This document shows, in pieces, positions 9,201 through 18,100 of a DNA stretch of 34,966 nt (the first letter of the stretch is position 1; each line of letters begins with the position of its first letter). The notes below the pieces were generated by a model. It did not search any database, had not been told where the DNA came from, and saw only the letters and a program-made list of their open reading frames with translations. Position numbers and translations under genes: made by a program. The stretch covers positions 1 through 34,966 of the forward strand of contig JAFURM010000006.1 of NCBI GenBank assembly GCA_017471925.1. Reading direction: 5' to 3'. Source of the stretch: Bacteroides sp. Its GTDB lineage: Bacteria > Bacteroidota > Bacteroidia > Bacteroidales > Bacteroidaceae.

Positions 9201-9407
9201 GTAGCGGTTCTCGCCGTTCACGGTCACGAAGTCTTCGCCATCGGGCCAATAGTTCAGCCGACGCTCGGCACCACGCTTGTGGTCGTTGTAGGAGGTAGAT
9301 TCTATCAGGTCGCCGGCCCCCTTCACCTTCTTGCCCGTAGTGGCATACTGGGCACAAAGCACCTGGGGTATCAGCAACAAGAGGAGCAGATACGGTTTTC
9401 TATTCAT
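6252..9407 (-). CDS. Exported (alpha/alpha)6-barrel glycosidase with DUF4450-like N-terminus (1,051 aa)
   Basis: This is probably a periplasmic glycoside hydrolase acting on pectic side chains. The start MNRKPYLLLLLLIPQVLCAQ is a signal peptide with a likely cut after CAQ near residue 20. A beta-rich region follows to about residue 250, which I take as DUF4450-like. Residues 255-680 look like a six-hairpin barrel: NFDPDDDGLYDAYACIWASD (410-429), YNSGAVTHSSAYNHRANRLA, and the closing ILPDALNGRLLVRPGFP (652-668). The Asp-rich loop near 412-416 and nearby acids are catalytic candidates. About 300 more residues form a C-terminal beta-rich part. The frame extends 29 codons upstream, but that would overlap the preceding gene and lose the signal peptide. 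It is the last gene of the locus, 47 bases after its neighbour. The substrate is not visible. Confidence 0.85.
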   Translation of the reverse strand: MNRKPYLLLLLLIPQVLCAQYATTGKKVKGAGDLIESTSYNDHKRGAERRLNYWPDGEDFVTVNGENRYTRALYGSPTAWRLETSDRPIFATYVKNDSRNIRFRLRLPDGAVTPLEETSWCESRYTPGRRSYRLKDDRWGSGALLEMAVVLSPVAEEAVWQVKAQGLPEGCRLEVLSSPIRQSKLSRSGDMGADPPRCFDPSEDGKVWQTLACTLTGDLYIKVSDNVLKQVDGYGDFIKWEKARRELTGRIRMTTPDAYLNTLGGALAVAADGVWGTEGVWLHGAVGWRMPLSGWRAGYIGDALGWHDRARRHFDNYAASQVTDVPCTIPHPAQDSTLALARSAKQWGTPHYSNGYICRNPRRNNQMHHYDMNLCYIDELLWHLQWTGDLEYARAMWPLLKLHLEWEKRNFDPDDDGLYDAYACIWASDALYYNSGAVTHSSAYNHRANRLAALIAEKIGEDPRPYQAEADRILQGLNSRLWMEDRGHWAEFQDFMGHKRLHHSAGAWTIYHALDGDVATPQQAYRATRYIDRHLPHLPVRVAEGSLNADEINGGNYATVATTNWLPYAWSINNVAFAEVMHTALAYFQAGRTEEGFKLLKSSVLDGMYLGESPGNFGQVSFYDAARGECYRDFGDPIGVASRLFIQGLYGILPDALNGRLLVRPGFPMEWGHASLHTPDIDFDFKRERTTVYTLTHRLPAVKQVELQVPATRAKVKRVTANGEEVAWKVVDDAVARPMLSIVLPRQSGERMEVEVVWAGDELDLHPEVTAADDARFVQVAQGDFRWWMPVEQEYTEAVEAGTPAADSFLQVESDKCEPVAMDHLFNAHVTDIFRNEYLSPRSPYTTLQLPKQGIGEWCHPLTTANIDDTGLRAAAVDGVLSTKPGVPFRTPAQGKNIAFTSLWDNYPDSLSLPLTGRATALYLLMAGSTNHMQCHIDNGQVRVCYTDGTSEVMPLVNPTNWPPIEQLFFEDGQAFDRGAAPLWRVRLKTGEASNNFGQELGYPGVSRIIDGGAAVMLELPLNAKKELSHLVLETLSNDVVIGLMAVTLQR

Positions 9408-9454
9408 GTGTTTCCGGAATGAGGGATTAGTCTTGTATTGATTTCGCGTGCCTA

Positions 9455-11569
9455 TCAGGGCATGGGCTTCAAGCCTTCCCAACGCACATCCCACGTGCCG
9501 TCCTTGGGGAAGCCGGGGTTCTTCACCTCACAGCCGTCCCATCCGGCACACATCAGGGCCACGGCCGTGAGCAGGCCGCCGTTGCCCGGCAGGTAGCAGC
9601 GCAGGCGTCCGTCCTGATAGTTGTGGCCGTTGGGCAGATAGGTGTTGGTGCGCTTCTCCATCAGCAGGGCACCCACTGCCTTCTCGGGGTCACCCAAGCG
9701 GGTTGCGTTCATGGCCGTCATGGGATAGTCCCATCCCCAGGTCTTGCCCCAGTTCCAGTTGTCCCACACCCAGTCCAGCGTGTTCTTCATATAGTCGGCA
9801 CGTATCAGCTTGTTCATGGGCAGGATGCCTACCGAGCCCAGTACGGCCATGTGGTCGCTGGTGAAGCGAATGTCCTTATAGGTGTCTGTGGCATCTTCCG
9901 AAGCCAGATAGAGCTGGTCGTCATTGTAGGCCAGGGGCGAAAGCTTGTCTATCAGTTCGTCCCACTCCAGGTTGCGCTGTTCGCCCATGCGCTCGCGCCA
10001 GGCCTGAGCCGTCTGCATGGCATAGTGCCAATAGGAGAGTTCAAACGGAGAATTGATGGTCGTAGCGGCCTTCAGGGTCTCCTGGGCAGGGATGGCTCCC
10101 TTCAGGATGAAGCGGCCGTGGAAGTCGTCATACACCGCAAAGGAATACATGAACTTAGCCGTTTCCTGCACCAGGCGGTAGTACTCCTTCAGCACCTCCT
10201 GCGTGGGGTTGGCACGGTATATCAGCTCGGCCATGTAGATGTAATGGGGCTGTTGCCAGATGAGGAAGCTGCCCACGTTGCTGGGTGCCTCTTTCGAGGA
10301 GGGGTCGGTCATCTTCATCCAACGGATGCCGTCAAATCCCTGACGCTTGGCAATCTCGCGTGCCATGGGTTCGGCGCTTTCATACCACTTCATGGTGCGG
10401 GCCAGGAGTTCGGGATGTCCCCACAGGGGTTGCCATGCCTGATGCCACCATATCATCTCCAGATGGAACTTGCCAAACCAAGAGTTGTAGGTGAGACCGG
10501 TCTCCTGCGGAGGTGTGCTTCCTGCACTCTGAATGGCCAGGAGGTATTGGGAGAGTACCACGCGGCGCTCCAGCTCCTTGGCACGAGAGTCGGTGCAATG
10601 GGAGAAGTCTACGGCCGCTCCCTCTTTCCAGAAGGTGGTCCAATGGTCGGCCGAGGCCGTGGCTGTCTCTGCGAACAGGGGGAGTTGAGGAGCATGTACA
10701 GGCTCTTCTTTCAGAAAATGGCACGACAGGGCGAGGTTGTCCTCCTCTGGGGTCAGTACCAGATAGTTCCGTTGCTTCTCGGCCAGGGTAGCTTTGCCTT
10801 CCCAACGCAAGGCGACGTAGTAGGTCGTCTTGTCCAAGGTGCGCTTCAGCAGGGCCGTCTGTGCATCTTGGGAGACAATCTCCGTCAGGTGCTTGTCATC
10901 GGAATCCCAGTTGCAGGCGTCATCGGCATGCGCACCGGTGGGATAAGGGAAGTGGAGTTTGATGCCGGTATGTGCCTTGCTGCTCACCGATGTGGCCACA
11001 AGGTCCTGCGTGGGGTGGCACACGGTCTGCACGTCATAGGTCTCGCCTTTCAGCATGAAGCGGGTGTTGATTTTGCCCACCCACATGTCCAGTTCCTGCT
11101 GTATGCCGGTAATGTCGGCCGGGGTAACGTCGTCTCCAAGCTCCAGGCCGATGATGCCTAAGTGCAGGCGATGGGGATTCATGCGGTGCCAGTTGGCCGC
11201 GCCCTGCTGACGGCCGGGCTCCTTGAACTGACAGGCATAGACCTCCTTGTGGCCACGGCCGAAGTCGTGCTCTTTCATGAACTCCTCCGTGCGGTAGTTC
11301 TCGGGATTGTCAAAACTGTGCCATCCCCATTGGCTCTGTGTGCCCAGGGGAACACCTTTGGAATACTGTCGGGGGAAGGTCTGCAGGCCGGTGGCATCGA
11401 CCGTGAAAGCCAGTTCGCCGTTACCTACAGAAAGCGAAGCCAGGGAATCAAACGAGGTGACCTGGGGATTGTTGCGCGTCACCAGTGCTTCGCGGTCAAT
11501 GGAGGTCTGTTTGCCTCCACCACAGGCAACCAGCGTAAGGGTCGCCAAGGAAATGAATATCTTCTTCAT
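9455..11569 (-). CDS. Lipoprotein glycosidase related to GH65/clan GH-L (704 aa)
   Basis: The protein begins with a lipoprotein signal (LTLVAC, Cys16), so it is likely anchored in the outer membrane or facing the periplasm. Residues 30-300 are a beta-sandwich-like region, and residues 330-680 resemble an (alpha/alpha)6 barrel. The stretch ETGLTYNSWFGKFHLEM (356-372) parallels the GLTG...GH.FWDTE region of GH65 enzymes, with WWHQAWQPLWGH directly after it. WQQPHYIYMAEL and SPFELSYWHYAMQ (507-519) also fit this clan. Glu371 and Glu510 are candidate catalytic acids, by position only. A possible internal promoter lies in the 120-base gap upstream. I cannot assign a substrate. Its place between a pectate lyase and another glycosidase suggests a pectic oligosaccharide. 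Confidence 0.83.
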   Translation of the reverse strand: MKKIFISLATLTLVACGGGKQTSIDREALVTRNNPQVTSFDSLASLSVGNGELAFTVDATGLQTFPRQYSKGVPLGTQSQWGWHSFDNPENYRTEEFMKEHDFGRGHKEVYACQFKEPGRQQGAANWHRMNPHRLHLGIIGLELGDDVTPADITGIQQELDMWVGKINTRFMLKGETYDVQTVCHPTQDLVATSVSSKAHTGIKLHFPYPTGAHADDACNWDSDDKHLTEIVSQDAQTALLKRTLDKTTYYVALRWEGKATLAEKQRNYLVLTPEEDNLALSCHFLKEEPVHAPQLPLFAETATASADHWTTFWKEGAAVDFSHCTDSRAKELERRVVLSQYLLAIQSAGSTPPQETGLTYNSWFGKFHLEMIWWHQAWQPLWGHPELLARTMKWYESAEPMAREIAKRQGFDGIRWMKMTDPSSKEAPSNVGSFLIWQQPHYIYMAELIYRANPTQEVLKEYYRLVQETAKFMYSFAVYDDFHGRFILKGAIPAQETLKAATTINSPFELSYWHYAMQTAQAWRERMGEQRNLEWDELIDKLSPLAYNDDQLYLASEDATDTYKDIRFTSDHMAVLGSVGILPMNKLIRADYMKNTLDWVWDNWNWGKTWGWDYPMTAMNATRLGDPEKAVGALLMEKRTNTYLPNGHNYQDGRLRCYLPGNGGLLTAVALMCAGWDGCEVKNPGFPKDGTWDVRWEGLKPMP

Positions 11570-11624
11570 GGTATCAAAGTTATTTGTTTCGTTTTTTGTT
11601 TCCTATCGTCCACGATATGGGTGA

Positions 11625-11632
11625 CAAATATA
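11625..11632 (-). promoter_or_regulatory. Possible internal promoter -7 box before the GH65-like gene
   Basis: TATATTTG on the minus strand is a full -7 match 55 bases before the ATG at 11569, in the gap after the pectate lyase gene. No good TTTG lies at the right distance, so it may be weak or fortuitous. Confidence 0.35.
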
Positions 11633-11689
11633 GCACTTATCCCCCAATGCGGGCTTAGATTGTTTGATTGAAAAGCTAAGAGAAATGAT

Positions 11690-13066
11690 TTATCTCGCTT
11701 CTATATAGACCTCAATGTTGCTGTACTCCGGGGAGAACGTGAAGAGCGAGGCATCCCGGGGATTGGAAGGGTCGAGACCGCGCTTCCTCTCCCAGGCATC
11801 GGGCAGGCCGTCACGGTCGGCATCGCGGGGCGGCTTGCCCTGCTTCAGCGACGGCCATCCGCCCACATCGTCGGGAGAGTCGATGATGCCCTTGTCGCCA
11901 CACTTGCCCGTGCCCCAGCGTACTTCCTTCAGCACCTGACGGTCATAGCTGTCGCGCGAAAAGCTGCACCCCACCCGCTTCAGCACCTGACGGTAGGCTT
12001 CACGGGGCGTCTCTTCGGGGATGGGTTCGTAGGGAAAGGGATGGGTCACCAGACAACTCTCCGTCTCCTCACCCGGCAGAGGGATGGCCTCCGGAGCAAT
12101 GCCGGCACGCCGTTTCACGTTCTTGTCCGTGGGATAATAGGGCTTTCCCGGAGCATCGTTCACGCCCAGGTGGTTCCAGGTTGTGATGCTGTCGCTCCCC
12201 TCCAGCACATTGCCGGCCACGTAGTAGCGTCCCGTCTGGTCGGCCGCCACGTCTAACAGGAAACGATGGGTCGTTGCCGGTCCCGGCTTGTAATAGTTGC
12301 CCACCATGTTGATTTCGGCATGGTGTCCGCCACCGTATGCGGCCTTGAATCCCCAGTTATAGACCACGTTGTGGCGCATGTCCACCCACTTGGTGCCGTC
12401 TACGGAGGCAAAGCGCGGATTGCGGCTGGCATGGTTGGCCAGCAGGTTGTGATGGAAGGTGGCCTTATAACCGCCCCAGATGCCACCGAAGCCATGATTG
12501 CCCTTGGTGTGGCGGGAGGCATGCAGACTGTGGCTCACTAAGCACCATTGCACGGTGAGGTTCTCGGTTTTGTAGATGGAGAGACACTCATCGATGCTCC
12601 AACTGACGGAGAGATGGTCCAGGATGACATTCTTCTGGCCATAGCGTCCGCCGCCCAAGGCATCGGCATCGTGACGGTAATGGTCGCCTACACGAATGCG
12701 CAGATAGCGCACGATGACATTGCTGGCGTTGATGCTCAGCGGATAGTCCTTCAGGCAGATGCCCTGACCGGGGGCCGAATGTCCGGCAATAGTGATGCTG
12801 TCGTTGTTGATGCGCAAGGGTGACTTCAGTTCGATGGTACCGTCTACGGCAAAGACAACGAAACGGGGTCCGCTCGCTTCCACCGCCTCACGCAGGCTGC
12901 CGCTTCCCGAGTCATTCAGGTTGGTGACCACATAGACACGCCCGCCACGTCCGCCGGTGGTGTACTTGCCATAGCCTTCCGCGCCCGGAAAGGCAAGCGG
13001 CTGGGCCTGCAGGGCAAGGCCCGTGGACAGGAAGAGAAGCAGCGATAAAAGAGGGAAAGTTTTCAT
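11690..13066 (-). CDS. Exported pectate lyase, polysaccharide lyase family 1 (458 aa)
   Basis: This enzyme cleaves polygalacturonate by beta-elimination. A signal peptide (residues 1-21, ending ALQA) is followed by AFPGAEGYGKYTTGGRGG (25-42), the standard opening of Bacteroidota PL1 lyases. The parallel beta-helix then carries the calcium-site segment DHLSVSWSIDE (Asp150, Asp159) and the SRNPRF motif with the catalytic-type arginine (Arg215 or Arg218). The C-terminal DADRDGLPDAWE (415-426) is a calcium-binding, thrombospondin-3-like repeat often found on these enzymes. It is the best evidence that the locus targets homogalacturonan or pectin. It lies 112 bases after susD, with a strong hairpin between them. 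Confidence 0.95.
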   Translation of the reverse strand: MKTFPLLSLLLFLSTGLALQAQPLAFPGAEGYGKYTTGGRGGRVYVVTNLNDSGSGSLREAVEASGPRFVVFAVDGTIELKSPLRINNDSITIAGHSAPGQGICLKDYPLSINASNVIVRYLRIRVGDHYRHDADALGGGRYGQKNVILDHLSVSWSIDECLSIYKTENLTVQWCLVSHSLHASRHTKGNHGFGGIWGGYKATFHHNLLANHASRNPRFASVDGTKWVDMRHNVVYNWGFKAAYGGGHHAEINMVGNYYKPGPATTHRFLLDVAADQTGRYYVAGNVLEGSDSITTWNHLGVNDAPGKPYYPTDKNVKRRAGIAPEAIPLPGEETESCLVTHPFPYEPIPEETPREAYRQVLKRVGCSFSRDSYDRQVLKEVRWGTGKCGDKGIIDSPDDVGGWPSLKQGKPPRDADRDGLPDAWERKRGLDPSNPRDASLFTFSPEYSNIEVYIEAR

Positions 13067-13110
13067 AGAGAGAGGAGAATGATAAAAGGTACATACCGCA
13101 ATAACAAAGA

Positions 13111-13148
13111 GAGGAGGTGCATCTGAAGTGTCAGATGTCCGCCTCCTC
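13111..13148 (-). terminator. Strong intercistronic hairpin between susD-like and pectate lyase genes
   Basis: GAGGAGG (13111-13117) pairs with CCTCCTC (13142-13148), and an inner CATCTGA pairs with TCAGATG across an AGTG loop, with a small bulge between. The minus-strand sequence after it is only weakly T-rich. It may stabilise the susCD message or act as a partial terminator that lowers expression of the downstream enzymes. Confidence 0.6.
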
Positions 13149-13178
13149 CCCTATTTACGTAAGATATCTACTTAAGAA

Positions 13179-15176
13179 TTAGTAGCAAGGATGTTGTTGG
13201 TCGGCAAGGCCGGGGTTTACGTCAATGATGGCTGTTGTGTTGAACGGCAGGATTTCCACCTTGTTCTTCTGCAGGCCATAATAAAGGCCGGTGCCACCCG
13301 TAATCCATACGTTCTCGGTAGAGAGTCCTTCCACTTCCTTCACGCAAAGGTTACCCTTGTTCTTCAGCGTATTGATGCTGAACATGTTCAGGATGGTATA
13401 TTCCACCTCTTCGGCTTCCACACCTTCGGGCACGGCATCGGCAGTGAAATAGACTTCGCCATTGGCTTCATAGAACTTCTTGTTCAGGGCACCCTTGGCC
13501 TTGGCATTCAATACGTGGAGCGTGTTCAGTTCGTCCTCCGTAAGTCCCATGCCTACCAGATCGTCTTCGGTCATGGAGATGTAGGACAAGGCGATGGTGG
13601 GGTCATCAAGCGTAGGTGCAGAGGTCAGCTTGTAGGCACGGTAAACGTCCACATCGGCATACTGTCCCTCACGGTTGGCCAGCTGTACGAGCTTGGCTTT
13701 CTCGGCTGTCAGATGATCCACCAATATACCCCAACGGGCAAGGTCGCTCTTGCGGAGACCCTCATTGGAGAGTTCCAGTTTGCGCTCCTGGATGATGAAG
13801 TTCCGGAAGCTCTCATAGTCTGTCGGGATAGTACCAATCTTGCTTTCGTCACCCTTGAAGGCACGGGTACGTACCTGCTTCACGGCATTTACGGCTTCGG
13901 CATTGGCACCGTTGTTCAGCTCGTTCAATGCCTCGGCATACATCAGCAGCACATCGGCATAGCGCAGCATGGGCCAGTTGATGTCGCGCTTGGAGTCGGA
14001 CGAACCGCGCTCTTTCTTCCAGTTGACACGATACTTGCCCACGCCCATACCGGCAAAGGTGTTCATCTGATAGGCATCGGCACCTTCAGTCTTGCTGAGA
14101 TTCAGACCATAGTTGCAGATGGAAACGTCACGGCGCTGGTCGCCTTCGTCATACTCAAAGTAGAAGGTAGGCATGGCTATCATCTGTGCCACACACTTTC
14201 CAAGAACAGGGCTTACCACGCCGGTAGCGGGCAGACCGTTGGTATAGCCTGTACGTACATCCACACTGTTGGTGCTGTACCAGCCATATTCAAACATGGT
14301 CTCCTCGTTGTAACGTTGGTTGGCCAGGTCGCGGAAGAGTTGGTCATAGTCGCTCACCAGGCCGTTTTCACCCTTGGTAATGACAGCCTTGCAGGCATCG
14401 GCAGCAATCTGATACAGTTCCTTGATGCGTGCGGCATCGCTGCGTTGGGCAATCTTCACCGTGCTCTCGTCATAAGGAGCCTGGCTGAGGTCCCAACGGA
14501 GAGAGTAACCGGCGGCGTAGAGGGCTACACGTGCCAGGATGCCATAGGCGGCATTCTTGGTGAAACGCTCGGGCGTAGGCACCATACCTTCGCTCTTCCA
14601 GGGCAGGAGTTCCACAGCACGCTGAAGGTCGGCGATGCAATGGTCATAGATGGTGTCGCGGCTGACGCGTGAGGAAGAGAAAGTCGTCAGGTCCGAAGTG
14701 GGAATGTTGGTATAGGGCACGTCGCCATAGAAACGAACGATGTTCCAGTAGGCATAGGCACGAATGGCCAGGGCCTCACCCAGGAGTGCATTGATTTGCT
14801 TCTGTTCCGCTTCGTTGGCTGCACTCATGCCGGGCAGGTTCTTGATACAAACGTTGGAGTACTCAATGGCCTGATACATGGTGGTATAGGTCTTGCTCAG
14901 CATACCCGTCAGGTTGGTGTAGTCATAGTTGGAGACATTGTACTTGGAGTTGCCCTCCGTAGAGACCGACTCATCGGTACCCATAAGCAACTGATAGCCC
15001 AACTCCTGCGTGTGCAAGGAGGCGTAGGCACCCACTACTGTCATTTCAGCTCGGCCGATAGTGGCAAAGATGGACGAGCTGTCGGCCTTGGATTCAGAAG
15101 GCATGTCCAACCAGTCTTCGCAGGAGGTAAATGCCAACATAGCCGACAATCCTAATATAGTATATATCTTTTTCAT
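13179..15176 (-). CDS. SusD/RagB-family surface glycan-binding lipoprotein (665 aa)
   Basis: This protein caps the SusC-type channel and binds oligosaccharide at the cell surface. A lipoprotein signal ends at Cys19 (MLAFTSCEDWLDMPSESKAD). The SusD features are clear: an N-terminal tetratricopeptide-like region with LGEALAIRAYAYWNIVRFYGDVPY, and near the end WPMLRYADVLLMYAEALNEL followed by IIQERKLELSNEGLRKSDLARWG. At 665 residues it is somewhat longer than typical SusD proteins. The extra length lies mainly near the C-terminus, with a run around residues 500-620 that could shape the binding site. The start lies 16 bases after the susC stop, so the two are co-transcribed. Confidence 0.97.
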   Translation of the reverse strand: MKKIYTILGLSAMLAFTSCEDWLDMPSESKADSSSIFATIGRAEMTVVGAYASLHTQELGYQLLMGTDESVSTEGNSKYNVSNYDYTNLTGMLSKTYTTMYQAIEYSNVCIKNLPGMSAANEAEQKQINALLGEALAIRAYAYWNIVRFYGDVPYTNIPTSDLTTFSSSRVSRDTIYDHCIADLQRAVELLPWKSEGMVPTPERFTKNAAYGILARVALYAAGYSLRWDLSQAPYDESTVKIAQRSDAARIKELYQIAADACKAVITKGENGLVSDYDQLFRDLANQRYNEETMFEYGWYSTNSVDVRTGYTNGLPATGVVSPVLGKCVAQMIAMPTFYFEYDEGDQRRDVSICNYGLNLSKTEGADAYQMNTFAGMGVGKYRVNWKKERGSSDSKRDINWPMLRYADVLLMYAEALNELNNGANAEAVNAVKQVRTRAFKGDESKIGTIPTDYESFRNFIIQERKLELSNEGLRKSDLARWGILVDHLTAEKAKLVQLANREGQYADVDVYRAYKLTSAPTLDDPTIALSYISMTEDDLVGMGLTEDELNTLHVLNAKAKGALNKKFYEANGEVYFTADAVPEGVEAEEVEYTILNMFSINTLKNKGNLCVKEVEGLSTENVWITGGTGLYYGLQKNKVEILPFNTTAIIDVNPGLADQQHPCY

Positions 15177-15192
15177 ATTGCGTTTATCAGAT

Positions 15193-18100
15193 TTAGAATG
15201 TTAAATTAGCTCCGATTACCCAGCTCTTTGAGCGCGGATAGGATGAGTTGTCAATACCAGGGGTCAATGCACTTGACGAAGCGCTCACTTCAGGGTCATA
15301 ACCCTCATATCCGGTGAAAGTATGGATATTGTTCAGCGTGCAGTAGATGCGTGCCTTGTTCAGCTTGACGCGTTGCAACCACTTCTTGGGGAAGCTGTAG
15401 CCCAGCGTGATGGTATTCAGACGCAGGTAGGAACCGTCTTCAATGTAGTAGCTGCTATGGTCGCTGATGGCCGTCTTGTTGTTGGTAGAGATGTTCCACA
15501 TGATGTCGCTGCCATACTGTCCGGGGTTCATGGCGGCCAAGCGGGCCAGGTCGGTGCTCTCCTTACCGGTTTGCGGGTCGATGAGGGTGAAGCGGTTGGC
15601 CATCTTGCCGATAGAATTCTGGTTGGCCAGGTAGGGACCTACGAAACGCTGTGTACTCATGTTGAATACATCGTTGCCTACGGAGAAGTTCATGAAGATG
15701 CTCAGGTCGAAACCTTTATAAGTAAAGGTGTTGGTCCATCCGCCTACAAAGTCGGGGGCTGCATTGCCAATGACGGTGCGGTCGTTCACGCTCCATACGG
15801 GGTTGCCGTCCTTGTCGGTTTCACCGGCAGTGGGCACATACTTGGCATCACCGGGCTTCACGTTCTTGCGGTCGAAGCCTTTCAGTGAGGGTACACCGTC
15901 CTTCAGGCTATAGGTACCGTCGGCATTCTGTGTGAAGTCGTCGGTGGTGTAGATGCCGTCATAGAGCAGACCGTAGAACTGGCCGAGAGGCTTGCCCTTC
16001 TCAATCTTGAAGCCCATGCGGGACTCATAGTCCTGGATGAAGTGGTCCGTTTCGCTGTCTCCATAGATGTCCAATACCTTTGACTTGTTGAAGGAGACGT
16101 TGAGGTCCATGCTCCAAGTGAAGTCCTTGGTACGGATGTTGGTAGAGTTAAGCACGATTTCCACACCACGGTTGCGGATAGAGCCCAGGTTCTGATACTG
16201 GTAGCTATAGCCGGTGGAGGTAGGAATCTTGTTCTTGATCAAGAGGTTGGATGACTCGTTGTTATACCAGTCTACCTGTACATTCAGGCGATTGTTTAAT
16301 ACGCTGAAGTCAAGACCAATGTTGGTTGTTCTGGTCTCTTCCCACTTCAGGTTCTTGTTACCCAATGTGTTACCGGGAACATAAGTGATGTAGTCGCTAC
16401 CGTTGATACCATAGTGGCCTGAGCCGTAAGAGGTGGCATACATATTGCTCTCGATGGCGTTGTTACCGGTAGTACCGTAACCCACGCGGAGCTTCAGGTT
16501 CTGCACATATTGCTTGAAGTCTTCCATGAAGGGTTCTTCCGTGATGCGCCATGCGGCTGATGCTGAGGGGAAGTAACCCCATTGATTGTCCTTGGAGAAC
16601 TTGGAAGAACCGTCGGCACGCAGTGTGGCGTTCACCAGATAACGCTCTTTCCAGTTGTAAGAGAGGCGACCGAAGAAGGATACCATACCCTCCTTGTCCT
16701 TGCCTGAGGTCCATACGGTGGGAATACCCATGCTGACATCGTTCAAGCCAAAGTTACCGTCAGAGAACTTGCGGTAGTCGTTCTTCAGGTTCATGTTTTC
16801 CCAATAGGTAGTCTCCTGACCCAAGAGGACATTAAAATGATGGTCTTCTTCAATGTCGAAAGCATAGTTCAGCGTGTTGGTAATCTGCCAGGTGTAGGCT
16901 TCGCTGTTGTTGCGGTAGCCATAGCCATAGGGGCTTTGATAGGAACCGGCCGTTCTCGTGGAGCCATCGTCCCAATAGTCCTGACGGACTTGCTTCCAGG
17001 TGTAGCTGGCAGCGGTACGCCACATGAGGTTCTTCAGAATGTCAAATTCAATACCTGCATTGACATTGATTATGCGCGTGTACTTCTCATTGTCAATGGC
17101 GTTGTTGTTCAGGATGGGGTTGTTGGCGTCATAGCTGTCGCCGCCATACATGCCGGAGTAGGTGTCGGCGAGGTCAGAGCCAAGCAGTTCTTCGTTGGTC
17201 CAGCGCTGGCCACCGGTCACGGGCTGCAGAATGGTCTGCTTCAGGGTACCGCCCAAAGAGCCTCCACCGGTCACCTTGGTCATCTGAAGGCTGGTGGCGA
17301 AGTCTAAGCGAACACCCTTCCAAAGCTCATGGTTGATTTTGGCACGGATGCTGTTCTTCACGTAGTCGTGCTTGTCCATGATGCCGTCTTCGCTGACATT
17401 GTTGTAGCTCAGCATGTACTTGGTCTTCTCACTGCCACCCGAGATGTTCACGTTGTGGTTGTGGGTCACGCCGGTACTGCCAAACACTTCGTCCTGCCAA
17501 TCCAATGCGGCAGCGTTGCCATACTGGCCGGCGATGCGGCCATAAGCACCGGTATAGAAGTCGGATGCGTTGACGTCGCCACCGAAGATGTTGCTCCAGC
17601 TGTCTTCATAACCGCGTAGCAACTGGAACTCATACTGATACTTCACGTAGTCTTCCACGTTCAGCAGATCCAGTTTCTTGCCCAGGTGGGAGAAGCTGAC
17701 GAAACCGTTGTAGGAGACCTCGGTCTTACCGCTCTTGCCCGACTTGGTCGTGATGATGATAACACCGTTGGCACCGCGTGCACCATAGATGGCCGTGGCC
17801 GATGCGTCCTTCATCACGTCGATGGTCTCGATGTCATTGATGTCTACGTTCTGCAAACCGTTTTCCATCTGGAAACCGTCCACGATGTAGAGCGGATCGG
17901 TGCTCTGCGTGATGGAAGTACCGCCACGCACGGTAATCTTGACGTCGGCACCGGGAGCACCACTCTGTGAAATGACATTCACACCGGCAGCCTTACCGGT
18001 CAATGCCTGAGCGGCCGTAGTCACCGGAGCCATGGCCAGTTCCTCACCTCCTACCGAAGCAGTGGCAGCGGTCAAGTCTCTGCGCTTAACCTTGGCATAG

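Noticed and set aside
9408-9494. A longer N-terminus for the DUF4450-type glycosidase
   Set aside because: It would overlap the upstream gene and place about 29 residues before a clean signal peptide.
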